Below the pieces are notes generated by a model, which was not told where the DNA came from, made no database searches, and saw nothing but the letters and a program-made list of their open reading frames with translations. Of a stretch of DNA of 64,000 bases, positions 18,637 through 26,730 are shown piece by piece; within the stretch, counting starts at the first letter, position 1; each line of letters starts with the position of its first letter. The position numbers were made by a program, and so were the translations under genes. The DNA comes from an uncultured Flavobacteriales bacterium (GTDB lineage Bacteria > Bacteroidota > Bacteroidia > Flavobacteriales_D > Crocinitomicaceae), in contig CAJAVU010000021.1 of the NCBI GenBank assembly GCA_903945495.1, forward strand, positions 335,594 through 399,593, read 5' to 3'.

Positions 18637-18687
18637 TCCTAACATCTTAAAGTCCTAAAGTCTTAATATCCTAAAGTCCTAATATCC
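18637..18687. repeat. Degenerate 8-nt tandem array overlapping the yqaA stop
   Basis: Six units plus a partial, in register: TCCTAACA, TCTTAAAG, TCCTAAAG, TCTTAATA, TCCTAAAG, TCCTAATA, TCC. The array runs into the 3' end of the YqaA-like gene, encoding its last residues and stop. The same octad class occurs in other spacers of this window. Confidence 0.8.
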
Positions 18688-19099
18688 AAATCAAAACAGC
18701 ATACCGCAACACTTTCCCCAACACCATCAAACCAAAGAAGCGCCAGAACGAAACCCTGAAATAGCCGAGTGCCACTGAAAGCGGATCACCAATAAACGGC
18801 ACCCACGAGAAAAAGGCCAACCAATAACCATAAGTATGAATGCGATGTTCGAAAGAACGAATTTTCATGTGACTGATGCCGATGCGTTTGAGCCAATTGG
18901 GATTCCCGAGCAAACCGAGCGCATAATTCGTTAAACCACCGAGTGAATTTCCAATGCTCGCAACGAGTAAACAGAGCGTTGGGTCATATCCCTGCGTAAG
19001 CATTAAGAGTAGAATTCCTTCCGAACTCAATGGCAGAATCGTTGCCGAAAGAAAACTGGCAAAAAACAATCCTACATAACCCGCGGTGAAATACTCCAT
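18671..19099 (-). CDS. YqaA/DedA-family (VTT domain) membrane protein
   Basis: 142 residues from the ATG (the track's first codon is a TTG one codon earlier). Several hydrophobic helices and the conserved SNARE-associated/VTT features: SFLSATILPLSSEG near the N-terminus (re-entrant loop), the GNSLGGLTNYALGLL motif, and SWVPFIGDPLSVALGYFR. These match YqaA-type small DedA proteins, which are implicated in lipid scrambling or membrane homeostasis. The last residues and stop are formed by the octanucleotide repeat array. A TATCTTTG box sits 4 nt before the ATG. Confidence 0.85.
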   Translation of the reverse strand: MEYFTAGYVGLFFASFLSATILPLSSEGILLLMLTQGYDPTLCLLVASIGNSLGGLTNYALGLLGNPNWLKRIGISHMKIRSFEHRIHTYGYWLAFFSWVPFIGDPLSVALGYFRVSFWRFFGLMVLGKVLRYAVLIWILGL

Positions 19100-19103
19100 C
19101 AAC

Positions 19104-19111
19104 CAAAGATA
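19104..19111 (-). promoter_or_regulatory. Possible leaderless promoter box of the YqaA-like gene
   Basis: TATCTTTG on the minus strand fits TAnnTTTG and ends 4 nt before the ATG. No -33 TTG at the usual distance. Use would give a leaderless mRNA. Confidence 0.35.
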
Positions 19112-19120
19112 GGTTTAAAT

Positions 19121-19635
19121 AAAGAAAGTGCCTTGTGTTTCCTAGTAATTCCCTTCCGCGAAACTCTGCGAAATCAGCGGGAGAATTAGGATATTGGTGT
19201 TTTGGTTTCCCACAGATTACGCAGAAAACCGCAGATTGGTATTTTTCAATATCCACTACGAACCTTTGCGCTCTTTGCCCCTCTCACTTCGTGGCTGCTC
19301 CGCGGTGCGTTAAAGAAAGTGTTCTACATCCGGAAAATTCGGACAAATGGAATCTAGAATCAACAAAGTTGATGAGCAACCCTTGTGTCTACATCCAGCA
19401 CATCCATTTGTGAACTCCGTGCCTTTGTGGTGAAATAAAAAAGTGCTTAGTGTTTCCAAGTTTTTTGCCTTTCAGCGAAACTCAGCGAAATCAGCGGGAG
19501 ATTTAGTTATGGTTGTTTTAGTTTCCCAACATGAATGACAAGTCGCATTAAAATCAACTTGTTGATGCGCAACCATTGTGACAACATCCAGCACATCCTC
19601 TTTTGAACTCCGTGCCTCTGTGGTGAAAAAAAAAT
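19121..19635. repeat. Composite intergenic repeat (A-x-B-A'-B' layout)
   Basis: This stretch has no credible gene. Two modules occur twice. Module A (about 19121-19213 and 19437-19530) shares GCGAAA-CTC-GCGAAATCAGCGGGAG. Module B (about 19358-19439 and 19551-19634) shares CATCCAGCACATCC and GAACTCCGTGCCT-TGTGGTGAA. Between the first A and B lies a unique insert with other short periodic words (CACAGATTACGCAGAAAA, CCTTTGCGCTCTTTGC). Copies are diverged, about four in five bases by eye. Short ORFs here are repeat-derived. Confidence 0.8.
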
Positions 19636-19642
19636 CTAAGAC

Positions 19643-19678
19643 ACAAAAAAACCGTCCCTCTTGCGAAGAACGGTTTTC
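19643..19678 (-). terminator. Intrinsic terminator of the 667-residue T9SS gene
   Basis: On the minus strand AAAACCGT / ACGGTTTT forms a stem with an inner CTTCGCAAG hairpin, followed by a run of T, 18 nt after the stop codon. Confidence 0.85.
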
Positions 19679-19695
19679 CAATCTATAATCAAAAA

Positions 19696-21693
19696 TTATT
19701 TTTTGATGAATTTTTGTGTTGCAACTGAGTTATCAGTGTTAATGTTCACATAGTAAACACCACTTGACAAGTTAGAAGCATCAAAAGAAGTTTTTTGCGT
19801 TCCAGCTGTTAAGTTGTTTTCAGTTACAGTTGAAATTACTTTTCCTGTTACGTCAACAATTTGGATAGTTACTGTTGCATCATTTTTCAATGAGTAAACA
19901 ACTGTTGTTTCACCTGATGTTGGATTTGGAGCAATAGTTCCTACTGTTACATCTGAAGATAATTCATTCACATTCAATGATTGGTTCAAGTTCAATTCAG
20001 TAACTACTTGAGTTCCCATTGTAAACCAGTTGTTTCCTGGAGTTGAACCGAAATCACCAAATACGTGTGTTGAAGCGTCATCATCAAATGGGTTTTCTAA
20101 GTAACAGAAGTGATTAGCCTCACCACCATCGTGTTGAATCAATGCTAAGTAGTAGTTACCTGCTAACAAAGTTGGTATTGAAGATGGTCCAGATGCTGCT
20201 TGGTGGAAATTCAAAGTAACATCTTTAGAACTGTTGTTTGAAGAAGGATACATTGCAGAAGTGATAGGGAAATACCAGTCACCAGCTTCAACGATATGTG
20301 CATCAGCAAATGTTGTAGCATTCGTGAAGTCAACCAAATACAAAGCAACGTACAATTCACTTCCAACTGTTGTTGGGTAATTTGTTGAACGACCAACTTT
20401 CAAGTTGATTCCGTGTAAGTCAGCATCTGTAGGGATGAAGAATACAGATCCTAAGCCCATAAATGCACTTGACGTTGCTGTAGCACCCAGGTCTTTACCG
20501 ATACTTCCGAAGTACAATGGTTGTTGTAAGTCTGTTTGACCATAAACACCATCCGTAATTTTAAATGTACGTGTGAAATCATTATCAGCTGTATTTTCAT
20601 CAACTTCTGTCATACCTATAGTATAAGCTACAGTGTATGTACCAGCAGCGAACGCAGACATGTCAATTGTTGTTGCGAATGTAATTGTATCCGCTTCTAA
20701 ACTGAAGTCATTTGTTAAAACACCACCTGTTTCAGTAACGTTTACTCCTCCAGGACCTGTAACTGTAACAGTTAATGCAGTGTTTGTTGGAGTTAATTTA
20801 CCTAAGTTTTTAACTTTTGCTTGAACAGTTAAGTTTCCTGCGAATACAGTTGGAATACTTGTGTATTCATAACCAGCAGCGATATCACCTAACCATGCAT
20901 CAACTAATTCTAAGTTGTAATTAGGTTTCTCATAGATTTGAATATCATCAATCAACCAGAAATAATGTGTATTAGCTTGACCATTTTGATCTGTATTAAC
21001 ACCATCCCAAATGAATTTCACTTTAGATGTTGCAGACAATGTCAATGCATAAGGAGTTAAATCAATTGATACATCCATTGGTTGTACAATGTCTTCAGTT
21101 GGTTGATTTCTATCAACACCTAAATCAACTGGAATTGGAGCAGACCAAGTTGTTCCGTTATCTTCTGATACAGCAATAGCGAAAGGAATTTCTGTTGCAT
21201 TACAACAGTACATTGCTTCCGTTTTGAACGTCATTACAATTCCGTTTGTACCAGTTGAAAAGTCAATTGTTGGAGAAACTACCTCTCCATCAACTGGTGT
21301 AGAAGCGAAGTCTACTTCAGTTGGGTAAAGTGGTCCAAATGAATTCCAAGTCAAGAAACGACCTGTTAAGTTATCAGTGTAACCATATGCACTCATCGGG
21401 TGAGTAGAACCTAATGTCCAGTAAACTCCTGGGTTACCAACTGCAGAATAAACTCCGTTTGGCGTTGTCATTGCTGTTGTTCCACTGAAATCTTCAGTCC
21501 ATAATACGTTTAATGCTTTTTCAGCTTCTTCTTTTTGTGCTGGAGTAGAAGGTTTTACAGCAACAACAGAAGGTTGAGTTTTCGGAGTTGTGATTTTACC
21601 ATCAACACCGAAATTGTACTCTTTTGTTAAGTTTTGCCCCAAAGCCGTTGCACAAAGTGCCAAGGAAGCAATCGAAAAGTATACTTTTTTCAT
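19696..21693 (-). CDS. T9SS type A secreted protein, adhesin-like
   Basis: 665 residues from the second in-frame ATG (MKKVYFSIASLALCATALGQ, a clear signal peptide). Residues about 65-260 look like a MAM/cleaved-adhesin jelly-roll (HYFWLIDDIQIYEKP at its end). A CARDB-like Ig domain with LTVQAKVKNLGKLTPTNTAL follows (about 265-380), then a further beta domain. The protein ends in a type A sorting domain starting IAPNPTSGETTVVYSL (about 590-665, ending TQKFIKK). It should be secreted and anchored or released through T9SS. No catalytic motif seen; surface adhesin or structural role inferred. Confidence 0.88.
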   Translation of the reverse strand: MKKVYFSIASLALCATALGQNLTKEYNFGVDGKITTPKTQPSVVAVKPSTPAQKEEAEKALNVLWTEDFSGTTAMTTPNGVYSAVGNPGVYWTLGSTHPMSAYGYTDNLTGRFLTWNSFGPLYPTEVDFASTPVDGEVVSPTIDFSTGTNGIVMTFKTEAMYCCNATEIPFAIAVSEDNGTTWSAPIPVDLGVDRNQPTEDIVQPMDVSIDLTPYALTLSATSKVKFIWDGVNTDQNGQANTHYFWLIDDIQIYEKPNYNLELVDAWLGDIAAGYEYTSIPTVFAGNLTVQAKVKNLGKLTPTNTALTVTVTGPGGVNVTETGGVLTNDFSLEADTITFATTIDMSAFAAGTYTVAYTIGMTEVDENTADNDFTRTFKITDGVYGQTDLQQPLYFGSIGKDLGATATSSAFMGLGSVFFIPTDADLHGINLKVGRSTNYPTTVGSELYVALYLVDFTNATTFADAHIVEAGDWYFPITSAMYPSSNNSSKDVTLNFHQAASGPSSIPTLLAGNYYLALIQHDGGEANHFCYLENPFDDDASTHVFGDFGSTPGNNWFTMGTQVVTELNLNQSLNVNELSSDVTVGTIAPNPTSGETTVVYSLKNDATVTIQIVDVTGKVISTVTENNLTAGTQKTSFDASNLSSGVYYVNINTDNSVATQKFIKK

Positions 21694-21767
21694 AATCATG
21701 ATTATTTTAGATTAACAAATATAAACCATTTATAGTAATATTGATTCACCACTTAACTATTTAACTA

Positions 21768-22541
21768 CTACCGATCCTTCAAAAAAGGCAACAGTTCACG
21801 CGTTGAGCTTAAGTTTTCGTTCAGTAATGTCACAATTTTAACTTCTTCATTTCCAGGTTCGCAAAAATTAACAGCTCCCAAGGCGTCCACAACAACAGAG
21901 TCTCCTGAATAACTTAATCCATTTGCGTCTTCACCTACTCGGTTCACCCCGACAACATAACTTTGGTTTTCGATTGCACGTGCTTTCAAAAGTGCTTTCC
22001 AATGTTCGTTTCTTCGAGCGGGCCAATTGGCGATATACAGAATAACGTCGTAAACTGGCGATTGGTTGGAAGCAATGCGATTTCTCACAATTTCAGGAAA
22101 ACGCAAGTCGTAGCAAATTTGCAGTTGTAGGTTCCAACCTTTAAAACAAACGATTCTTTCTTCCGTCCCTGCGCTGTATGTTAAATCTTCACCAGCCAAG
22201 CCAAAGGTCTTCCTTTTATCGTAAACAGTGATGGTTCCATTCGGCTCAACAAAAAGTCCACGGTTGAAAAACTTACCATGTTCACGTACAATCATCGACG
22301 TATAAATAGCCGCATTTTTTTTCGATGCCAAATCCTTTAACCACTTGATAGAAACAGAATCGCTCATTTCTTCGGCCAATTGCTCGGCATTCATGGAAAA
22401 TCCTGTTTGAAACATTTCAGGAAGGAGAATAAGATCAACTTGTTCCGTCTCGGACAATAAAGCTGAAAAATGAGCCAAGTTGGCGTTTTTATCTTCCCAA
22501 ACTTGGTGGGCTTGTAGGAGGGCAATTCTTAAATCTTGCAT
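21768..22541 (-). CDS. Nitrilase-superfamily amidohydrolase, probable omega-amidase
   Basis: 257 residues. The Glu-Lys-Cys triad is visible: LLPEMFQTGFSM (Glu), YDKRKTFGLAGE (Lys) and LQICYDLRFPE (Cys). The FQTGFSMN and YDKRKTF segments are characteristic of the YafV/Nit2 omega-amidase group, which hydrolyses alpha-ketoglutaramate and related omega-amides. The start overlaps the end of the aminotransferase gene by 13 nt, so they are cotranscribed. This supports a glutamine-transaminase/omega-amidase pair that drives transamination of methionine or aromatic keto acids. Confidence 0.85.
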   Translation of the reverse strand: MQDLRIALLQAHQVWEDKNANLAHFSALLSETEQVDLILLPEMFQTGFSMNAEQLAEEMSDSVSIKWLKDLASKKNAAIYTSMIVREHGKFFNRGLFVEPNGTITVYDKRKTFGLAGEDLTYSAGTEERIVCFKGWNLQLQICYDLRFPEIVRNRIASNQSPVYDVILYIANWPARRNEHWKALLKARAIENQSYVVGVNRVGEDANGLSYSGDSVVVDALGAVNFCEPGNEEVKIVTLLNENLSSTRELLPFLKDR

Positions 22542-23656
22542 AAACGTTCAGCGGCTTGTGTGAGTGTATCTGTGTCTTTTGCAAAACAAAAACGAATCAA
22601 TTTTAGATCTTTTCCATCGGCATTGAAAACGGATAAAGGAATCGTTGCAACACCGTGTTCCAACACTAGTCGCTTACAAAATTCGGTATCTGCTTCTTGA
22701 CTAATGTTTGCATAAGAAGCCACTTGAAAATAGGATCCTTCGGAAGGCAATAGTTCAAAGCGACTTTCGGTGATGAGGTTACGGAACAAATCGCGTTTAT
22801 CCTGATAAAACGATCCTAGTTGCAATACGTCCACTTTATCCAAGTATTCGCTCAAGGCAACTTGCGCTACACTGTTTACGCTAAAGACTAAAAACTGATG
22901 TACTTTTTTGATTTCTATCATCAAATGTTCAGGTGCAACTAAGTAACCAACTTTCCATCCAGTGATGTGAAATGTTTTTCCAAACGAGGAAACAACAATT
23001 GTGCGATCGATCAATGCTGGTCGAGTATTCGCAGAAATATGGCGTTCTTCAAAGGTGATGAATTCATACACTTCGTCGGAAAGCAACAACAAATTCGGAT
23101 GTTTCGCTAGTACGTTTTCCAATTGCTCAATGTCTTCAAGCGAGAAAATGCGTCCAGAAGGATTGTGCGGATTGTTGACAATTAATAAACGCGTTTTTGG
23201 CGTAATTGCTTGTTCGATGCGTTCCCAATTGGGTGTAAAATCATCATTCAAGGAAATACGAACAGGTTTTGCGCCAGTCAAAATCACAGGAGGCTCGTAG
23301 CAATCATAACTTGGATCTAAAATAAGTACTTCTTCACCTGCTTGAACCAAAGCTTGGATAGTTGCGTAGATTGCTTGCGTTGCTCCAGCGGTCATCAAGA
23401 CTTCTGTTTCGGGAACAACATTTCGTCCATAACAACGCTGAATCATTCCACAGATTTTTGCCAACAAGGGCGGATAACCAGCCATTGGAGCATATTGATG
23501 AATGGAATCTTTGGCAATGCGCTGCAGAATATCAGTCAATTGTTCATCGACAGGAAAATTTGGAAATCCTTGTGAAAGATTGATAGCATTGTGCTCCACC
23601 GCCAATTTTGACATAACAGTGAAGATGGTCGTTCCAACATGAGGTAATTTAGACAT
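22529..23656 (-). CDS. Pyridoxal-phosphate aminotransferase, YbdL / glutamine-transaminase-K type
   Basis: The track starts at a TTG; the ATG seven codons later (MSKLPHVGTTIFTVM) is the family start, giving 375 residues. Class I fold: INLSQGFPNFP substrate loop, GATQAIYATIQAL, NNPHNPSGRIF, and the PLP-binding lysine in SSFGKTFHITGWKVGY. Closest in type to methionine aminotransferase YbdL and to kynurenine/glutamine transaminase K. Overlap with an omega-amidase gene supports glutamine or methionine as amino donor. A kynurenine aminotransferase role is possible because kynU/kmo lie 3 kb away, but this is inference. Confidence 0.88.
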   Translation of the reverse strand: MSKLPHVGTTIFTVMSKLAVEHNAINLSQGFPNFPVDEQLTDILQRIAKDSIHQYAPMAGYPPLLAKICGMIQRCYGRNVVPETEVLMTAGATQAIYATIQALVQAGEEVLILDPSYDCYEPPVILTGAKPVRISLNDDFTPNWERIEQAITPKTRLLIVNNPHNPSGRIFSLEDIEQLENVLAKHPNLLLLSDEVYEFITFEERHISANTRPALIDRTIVVSSFGKTFHITGWKVGYLVAPEHLMIEIKKVHQFLVFSVNSVAQVALSEYLDKVDVLQLGSFYQDKRDLFRNLITESRFELLPSEGSYFQVASYANISQEADTEFCKRLVLEHGVATIPLSVFNADGKDLKLIRFCFAKDTDTLTQAAERLCKI

Positions 23657-23674
23657 GTGCGAATTTTTGTAACG

Positions 23675-23702
23675 CAAATATAGAGAATCAGATGAATCTC
23701 AA
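23675..23702 (-). promoter_or_regulatory. Promoter of the aminotransferase/omega-amidase operon
   Basis: Minus-strand TTG, 17-nt spacer, TATATTTG. Both elements fit the Bacteroidota consensus TTTG-n17-23-TAnnTTTG. The -7 box ends 18 nt before the ATG. Confidence 0.55.
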
Positions 23703-23796
23703 TAGACCGTTCAACAAGCCATTAGTCAAATTTAACAGTTGTGTTTTTGAATCGATTCCTTTTTTAACTATTATTGTTTCACAAATTTATATACAA

Positions 23797-24261
23797 ATGA
23801 AACAGACATATATAGTTATTGCCACTGCACTTTTAAGTTTAATTGCATTCGGATCTCAAGCGCAAGAAGTGAAAGAACTTAAAAAAGAAGTGCGTAAAGA
23901 GGTGAATTTACAAGAAGAAAATGGTGTAAAAACCTTAACCATTACGACAACTGAAAATGGTGTAATAACTGAAGAAGTTTACAAAGGTGAAGCAGCTGAA
24001 GCGAAAATGGCGGAGTTTGAAACCAAAGAAGGTGAAGTACGCGAAGAGGTGAATGTAATTGAAAACAACGGCGAAAAAACTGTAACAGTTACAAAAACAG
24101 TCAATGGTGAAACGACAGTTGAAGTATTTACTGGAGCCGAGGCGGATGCTAAGTTAAAAGAAATGGAGCTTGGATCATCGAAAGAAACGAGTCCAAAAAA
24201 ATTAGATGTGAAATTGGAGAAACGTGAATTTCCAAAAACTGAACCAGTTAAGAAAAATTAA
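23797..24261 (+). CDS. Exported protein with a duplicated 45-residue module
   Basis: The track ORF starts 35 codons too early; the ATG at MKQTYIVIATALLSLIAFGSQAQ gives a clean signal peptide and 154 residues. The mature part contains two tandem copies of a charged beta module: residues 31-75 (EVRKEVNLQEENGVKTLTIT...) and 80-124 (EVREEVNVIENNGEKTVTVT...). A basic tail follows. No known family. Highly charged, likely periplasmic or surface exposed. A terminator follows. Confidence 0.65.
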   Translation: MKQTYIVIATALLSLIAFGSQAQEVKELKKEVRKEVNLQEENGVKTLTITTTENGVITEEVYKGEAAEAKMAEFETKEGEVREEVNVIENNGEKTVTVTKTVNGETTVEVFTGAEADAKLKEMELGSSKETSPKKLDVKLEKREFPKTEPVKKN

Positions 24262-24282
24262 ATTGTTGGTTTAAAATAACCT

Positions 24283-24311
24283 AAGCTGTCTTGTAAAAGG
24301 CAGCTTTTTTT
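24283..24311 (+). terminator. Intrinsic terminator
   Basis: Stem AAGCTGTC / GGCAGCTT (8 bp with one T-G wobble), loop TTGTAAAA, then six to seven T. Confidence 0.8.
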
Positions 24312-24322
24312 ATATTCGTAAA

Positions 24323-24577
24323 ATGAAAAAGATACTTTTAGTAGCATTGCCATTGTTGGTTTTTTCCTGTTCATCAAAGGATGAGCAATTTTGTAAGTGT
24401 TTGCAAGCAGGTGAAGAATTGAATGATTTTTCTGCAAAAATGATGACGGAAGAAGTCACTCAAGAGAAAGCAAACAAAATGCAGCAATTAAAAGATGTAA
24501 AGAAAAAAGAATGCGTCGACTATCAAACTATGATGGGCGATGAAATGTTGAAGCGTAAAGCAGAATGTAACAACTAA
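24323..24577 (+). CDS. Small lipoprotein
   Basis: 84 residues. Signal MKKILLVALPLLVFSCSS with a lipobox cysteine, followed by a helical charged body containing a CKC pair and two further cysteines. Function unknown. A TATATTCG box, one base off TAnnTTTG with a TTG 17 nt upstream of it, ends 4 nt before the ATG. The next gene starts 10 nt downstream. Confidence 0.6.
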   Translation: MKKILLVALPLLVFSCSSKDEQFCKCLQAGEELNDFSAKMMTEEVTQEKANKMQQLKDVKKKECVDYQTMMGDEMLKRKAECNN

Positions 24578-24587
24578 AACGAAACAC

Positions 24588-24908
24588 ATGTTAGGCCTAC
24601 TACTCATTTACTTTATCGGAAAATACTTCTATCAATTGGCAGAAGACAACAACCGCAACAAATGGCTTTACGCTATTTTGGGAGTTGTTGTGTATTATAT
24701 CGGAATGATTGTATTAACAGTCGTTTTTGGTGTGATCATGTCATTTACAATCTATCCTTATTTCTTTGACATGAACGATGTATTACTTACCCTCATTGCA
24801 ATTCCTTTTGGATTGTTGAGTGTATGGATCTTTTATTCAATTCTAAGAAAGGCGTGGAAAAACAAACCTGTCATAAAAGAGAATGATAATTTGATTGATG
24901 ATTTTTGA
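24588..24908 (+). CDS. Small integral membrane protein
   Basis: 106 residues with about three hydrophobic spans (LGLLLIYFIGKYFYQL, WLYAILGVVVYYIGMIVLTVVFGVIM and LLTLIAIPFGLLSVWIFYSIL) and a charged C-terminus. No family recognised; such proteins are common and unannotated in Flavobacteriales. Probably cotranscribed with the preceding lipoprotein. Confidence 0.6.
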   Translation: MLGLLLIYFIGKYFYQLAEDNNRNKWLYAILGVVVYYIGMIVLTVVFGVIMSFTIYPYFFDMNDVLLTLIAIPFGLLSVWIFYSILRKAWKNKPVIKENDNLIDDF

Positions 24909-24919
24909 TTGAAAATAGA

Positions 24920-24949
24920 AAAAGGCTGCTAAATAAGTAGCAGCCTTTT
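24920..24949. terminator. Bidirectional intrinsic terminator
   Basis: Perfect 12-bp stem AAAAGGCTGCTA / TAGCAGCCTTTT with loop AATAAG, U-rich in both directions, between convergent genes (small membrane protein and hemL). Confidence 0.9.
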
Positions 24950-25003
24950 GCCTATCAAATTATTCTCAATGAACTTCTAAATATTTAAATTTATTGAAGT
25001 TAC

Positions 25004-26311
25004 TTAATTGAAGATCACATCTAACGCCTCACAGAATTTACTAGCTGTATGCGCTAAAATTTCTTTCGTATGTGCAGCTGAAACAAAACCAACTTCGTAT
25101 CCACTCGGTCCTAAATAAACACCACGATTCAATAATTCACGGTGAATGTTTTTGAATCCTGTCATGTCTGGGTTGATTTCATCCGCTTTGTGAATGCTTT
25201 TCTTTCCATCAAAAGACAACCAGAAAATAGATCCAATGGTTACCAGTTCAAAGTTGTATGCATTTGCTTTTGCATGTGTGTTGATGATGTCAACAAAATA
25301 GCGTGTGCGTTCTGCTTGCTCTTCGTAAAATCCTGATTTCGCGCATTCTGTTAATTGCGCAATTCCAGCGGCCATTGCTACTGGATTCCCAGATAAGGTT
25401 CCAGCTTGATAAACAGGTCCATCAGGTGAAATTTGTGCCATGATTTGTGCTTTAGCACCGTATGCCCCAACTGGTAAGCCACCACCTATAATTTTTCCAT
25501 AAGTAACGATATCTGGTGCAATTCCATACAATTCAGCAGCACCTGAAAAAGCAACTCTGAATCCTGAAATTACCTCATCAAAGAACAATAAAATGCCTTC
25601 TTCAGTACAAATTTCTCTCAAGGCTAACAAGAATGTTTTTTCTTGCAATAACAAACCATTGTTCGCTGGAATTGGTTCGATAATCGCACAAGCAATTTGA
25701 TCTTTATATTCTGCTACACATTGTTTTAATGCGTCTAAATCGTTCAAAGGTAAAACCAACGTATCTACTGCAACATTCACAGGAACACCAGCGCTGGATG
25801 TTTCCCCAAACGTTACCAATCCACTTCCGGCTTTCACCAATAAGGCATCCGAATGTCCATGATAACAACCTTCAAACTTGATAATTTTTGTTTTACCAGT
25901 ATACCCGCGTGCTAAACGTAAAGCAGACATCACCGCTTCCGTTCCTGAACTAGTAAAACGGATTTTATCAATAAATGGATTGCGACTCAAAATCAAATCC
26001 GCCAATTCATTTTCTAAACGGGTAGGCGCTCCGAAGCTCGCACCGTTTTGCAATGCTCCAACAATTTTTTCATAAACAGCTGGATGATTGTGACCTAAAA
26101 TAAGTGGTCCCCAACTACAACAATAATCGATAAACTGATTGTCGTCTTCATCCCAAATGTAACAACCGTCACCTTTCTTAATAAAAAGAGGTGAACCTTC
26201 AACCGATTTAAACGCACGAACAGGAGAATTTACACCACCTGGAAAATACGTTTTTGCTGTTTCAAATAGCGCTTCAGAAGTTGAGCGTTTTATCGTGTGT
26301 TGCGTTGACAT
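25004..26311 (-). CDS. hemL: Glutamate-1-semialdehyde 2,1-aminomutase
   Basis: Converts glutamate-1-semialdehyde to 5-aminolevulinate in C5-pathway heme synthesis. The track ORF begins 26 codons upstream at a TTG; the ATG at MSTQHTIKRSTSEALF gives 435 residues, the family size. The characteristic start FPGGVNSPVRAFKSV, the phosphate-loop SSGTEAVMSALRLARGYTG, and the PLP lysine in VTYGKIIGGGLPVGAYG (Lys273) are present. A promoter with both boxes lies upstream. Monocistronic, ending at a shared terminator. Confidence 0.97.
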   Translation of the reverse strand: MSTQHTIKRSTSEALFETAKTYFPGGVNSPVRAFKSVEGSPLFIKKGDGCYIWDEDDNQFIDYCCSWGPLILGHNHPAVYEKIVGALQNGASFGAPTRLENELADLILSRNPFIDKIRFTSSGTEAVMSALRLARGYTGKTKIIKFEGCYHGHSDALLVKAGSGLVTFGETSSAGVPVNVAVDTLVLPLNDLDALKQCVAEYKDQIACAIIEPIPANNGLLLQEKTFLLALREICTEEGILLFFDEVISGFRVAFSGAAELYGIAPDIVTYGKIIGGGLPVGAYGAKAQIMAQISPDGPVYQAGTLSGNPVAMAAGIAQLTECAKSGFYEEQAERTRYFVDIINTHAKANAYNFELVTIGSIFWLSFDGKKSIHKADEINPDMTGFKNIHRELLNRGVYLGPSGYEVGFVSAAHTKEILAHTASKFCEALDVIFN

Positions 26312-26329
26312 GCTTATCTGTTTTGAGTG

Positions 26330-26358
26330 CAAAATTAGTACATAAATACCGATTTCAA
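26330..26358 (-). promoter_or_regulatory. hemL promoter
   Basis: Minus-strand TTG, 18-nt spacer, TAATTTTG. The -7 box ends 18 nt before the hemL ATG. Confidence 0.55.
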
Positions 26359-26465
26359 CAGAAAAATAAAGTGTCTTTCTGTTAATCATTAAACAACTAA
26401 AAGGAATATTTAGCTCACTTATTAAGAATAATTAACAAAAATTTGGATTATTGTTGTTGATTTCA

Positions 26466-26591
26466 ATGAAATGGTTCCGCGACATGGGTGAAGGTGGTGG
26501 AATGTTCTCATATGGTTTAGGATTGATCTTATTCTTGATTGGTTCTTCTTTGGGAGCAATTTCTTCAATCTTAGGATTCATGAAAAAATAA
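26466..26591 (+). CDS. 41-residue small membrane protein
   Basis: Too short for the ORF track. Starts ATG with MKWFRDMGEGGGM, continues into one hydrophobic glycine/serine-rich span (FSYGLGLILFLIGSSLGAISSILGF) and ends MKK. Support for being real: start and stop in a 420-nt region otherwise lacking a gene, a membrane-span composition, and an intrinsic terminator 19 nt after the stop. Function unknown. It could be a small-protein subunit or a type I toxin-like peptide, though no antisense RNA is evident. Confidence 0.55.
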   Translation: MKWFRDMGEGGGMFSYGLGLILFLIGSSLGAISSILGFMKK

Positions 26592-26610
26592 TAAACGACT
26601 TTCGTTTGGA

Positions 26611-26639
26611 AAAGGTCTTCTTCGGAAGGCCTTTTTTTT
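26611..26639 (+). terminator. Intrinsic terminator
   Basis: Stem AAAGGTCTTC / GAAGGCCTTT (10 bp, one T-G wobble), TTCG tetraloop, then eight T. It lies after the 41-residue ORF and before the kynU promoter box. Confidence 0.88.
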
Positions 26640-26704
26640 GCGTTTTACATTCCTATCGGTTAATTACTTTTTTTCAGCGAAACCCTTCCCTTTCAATCTT
26701 TCAT

Positions 26705-26712
26705 TATCTTTG
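26705..26712 (+). promoter_or_regulatory. -7 box of kynU
   Basis: TATCTTTG fits TAnnTTTG and ends 18 nt before the kynU ATG. The -33 region is only TTTC. Confidence 0.45.
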
Positions 26713-26730
26713 AAGTGAAATCTAGATATA

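Noticed and set aside
19135-19681. Small ORFs in the repeat region as genes
   Set aside because: They are made of repeat modules on both strands, with no conserved protein features.
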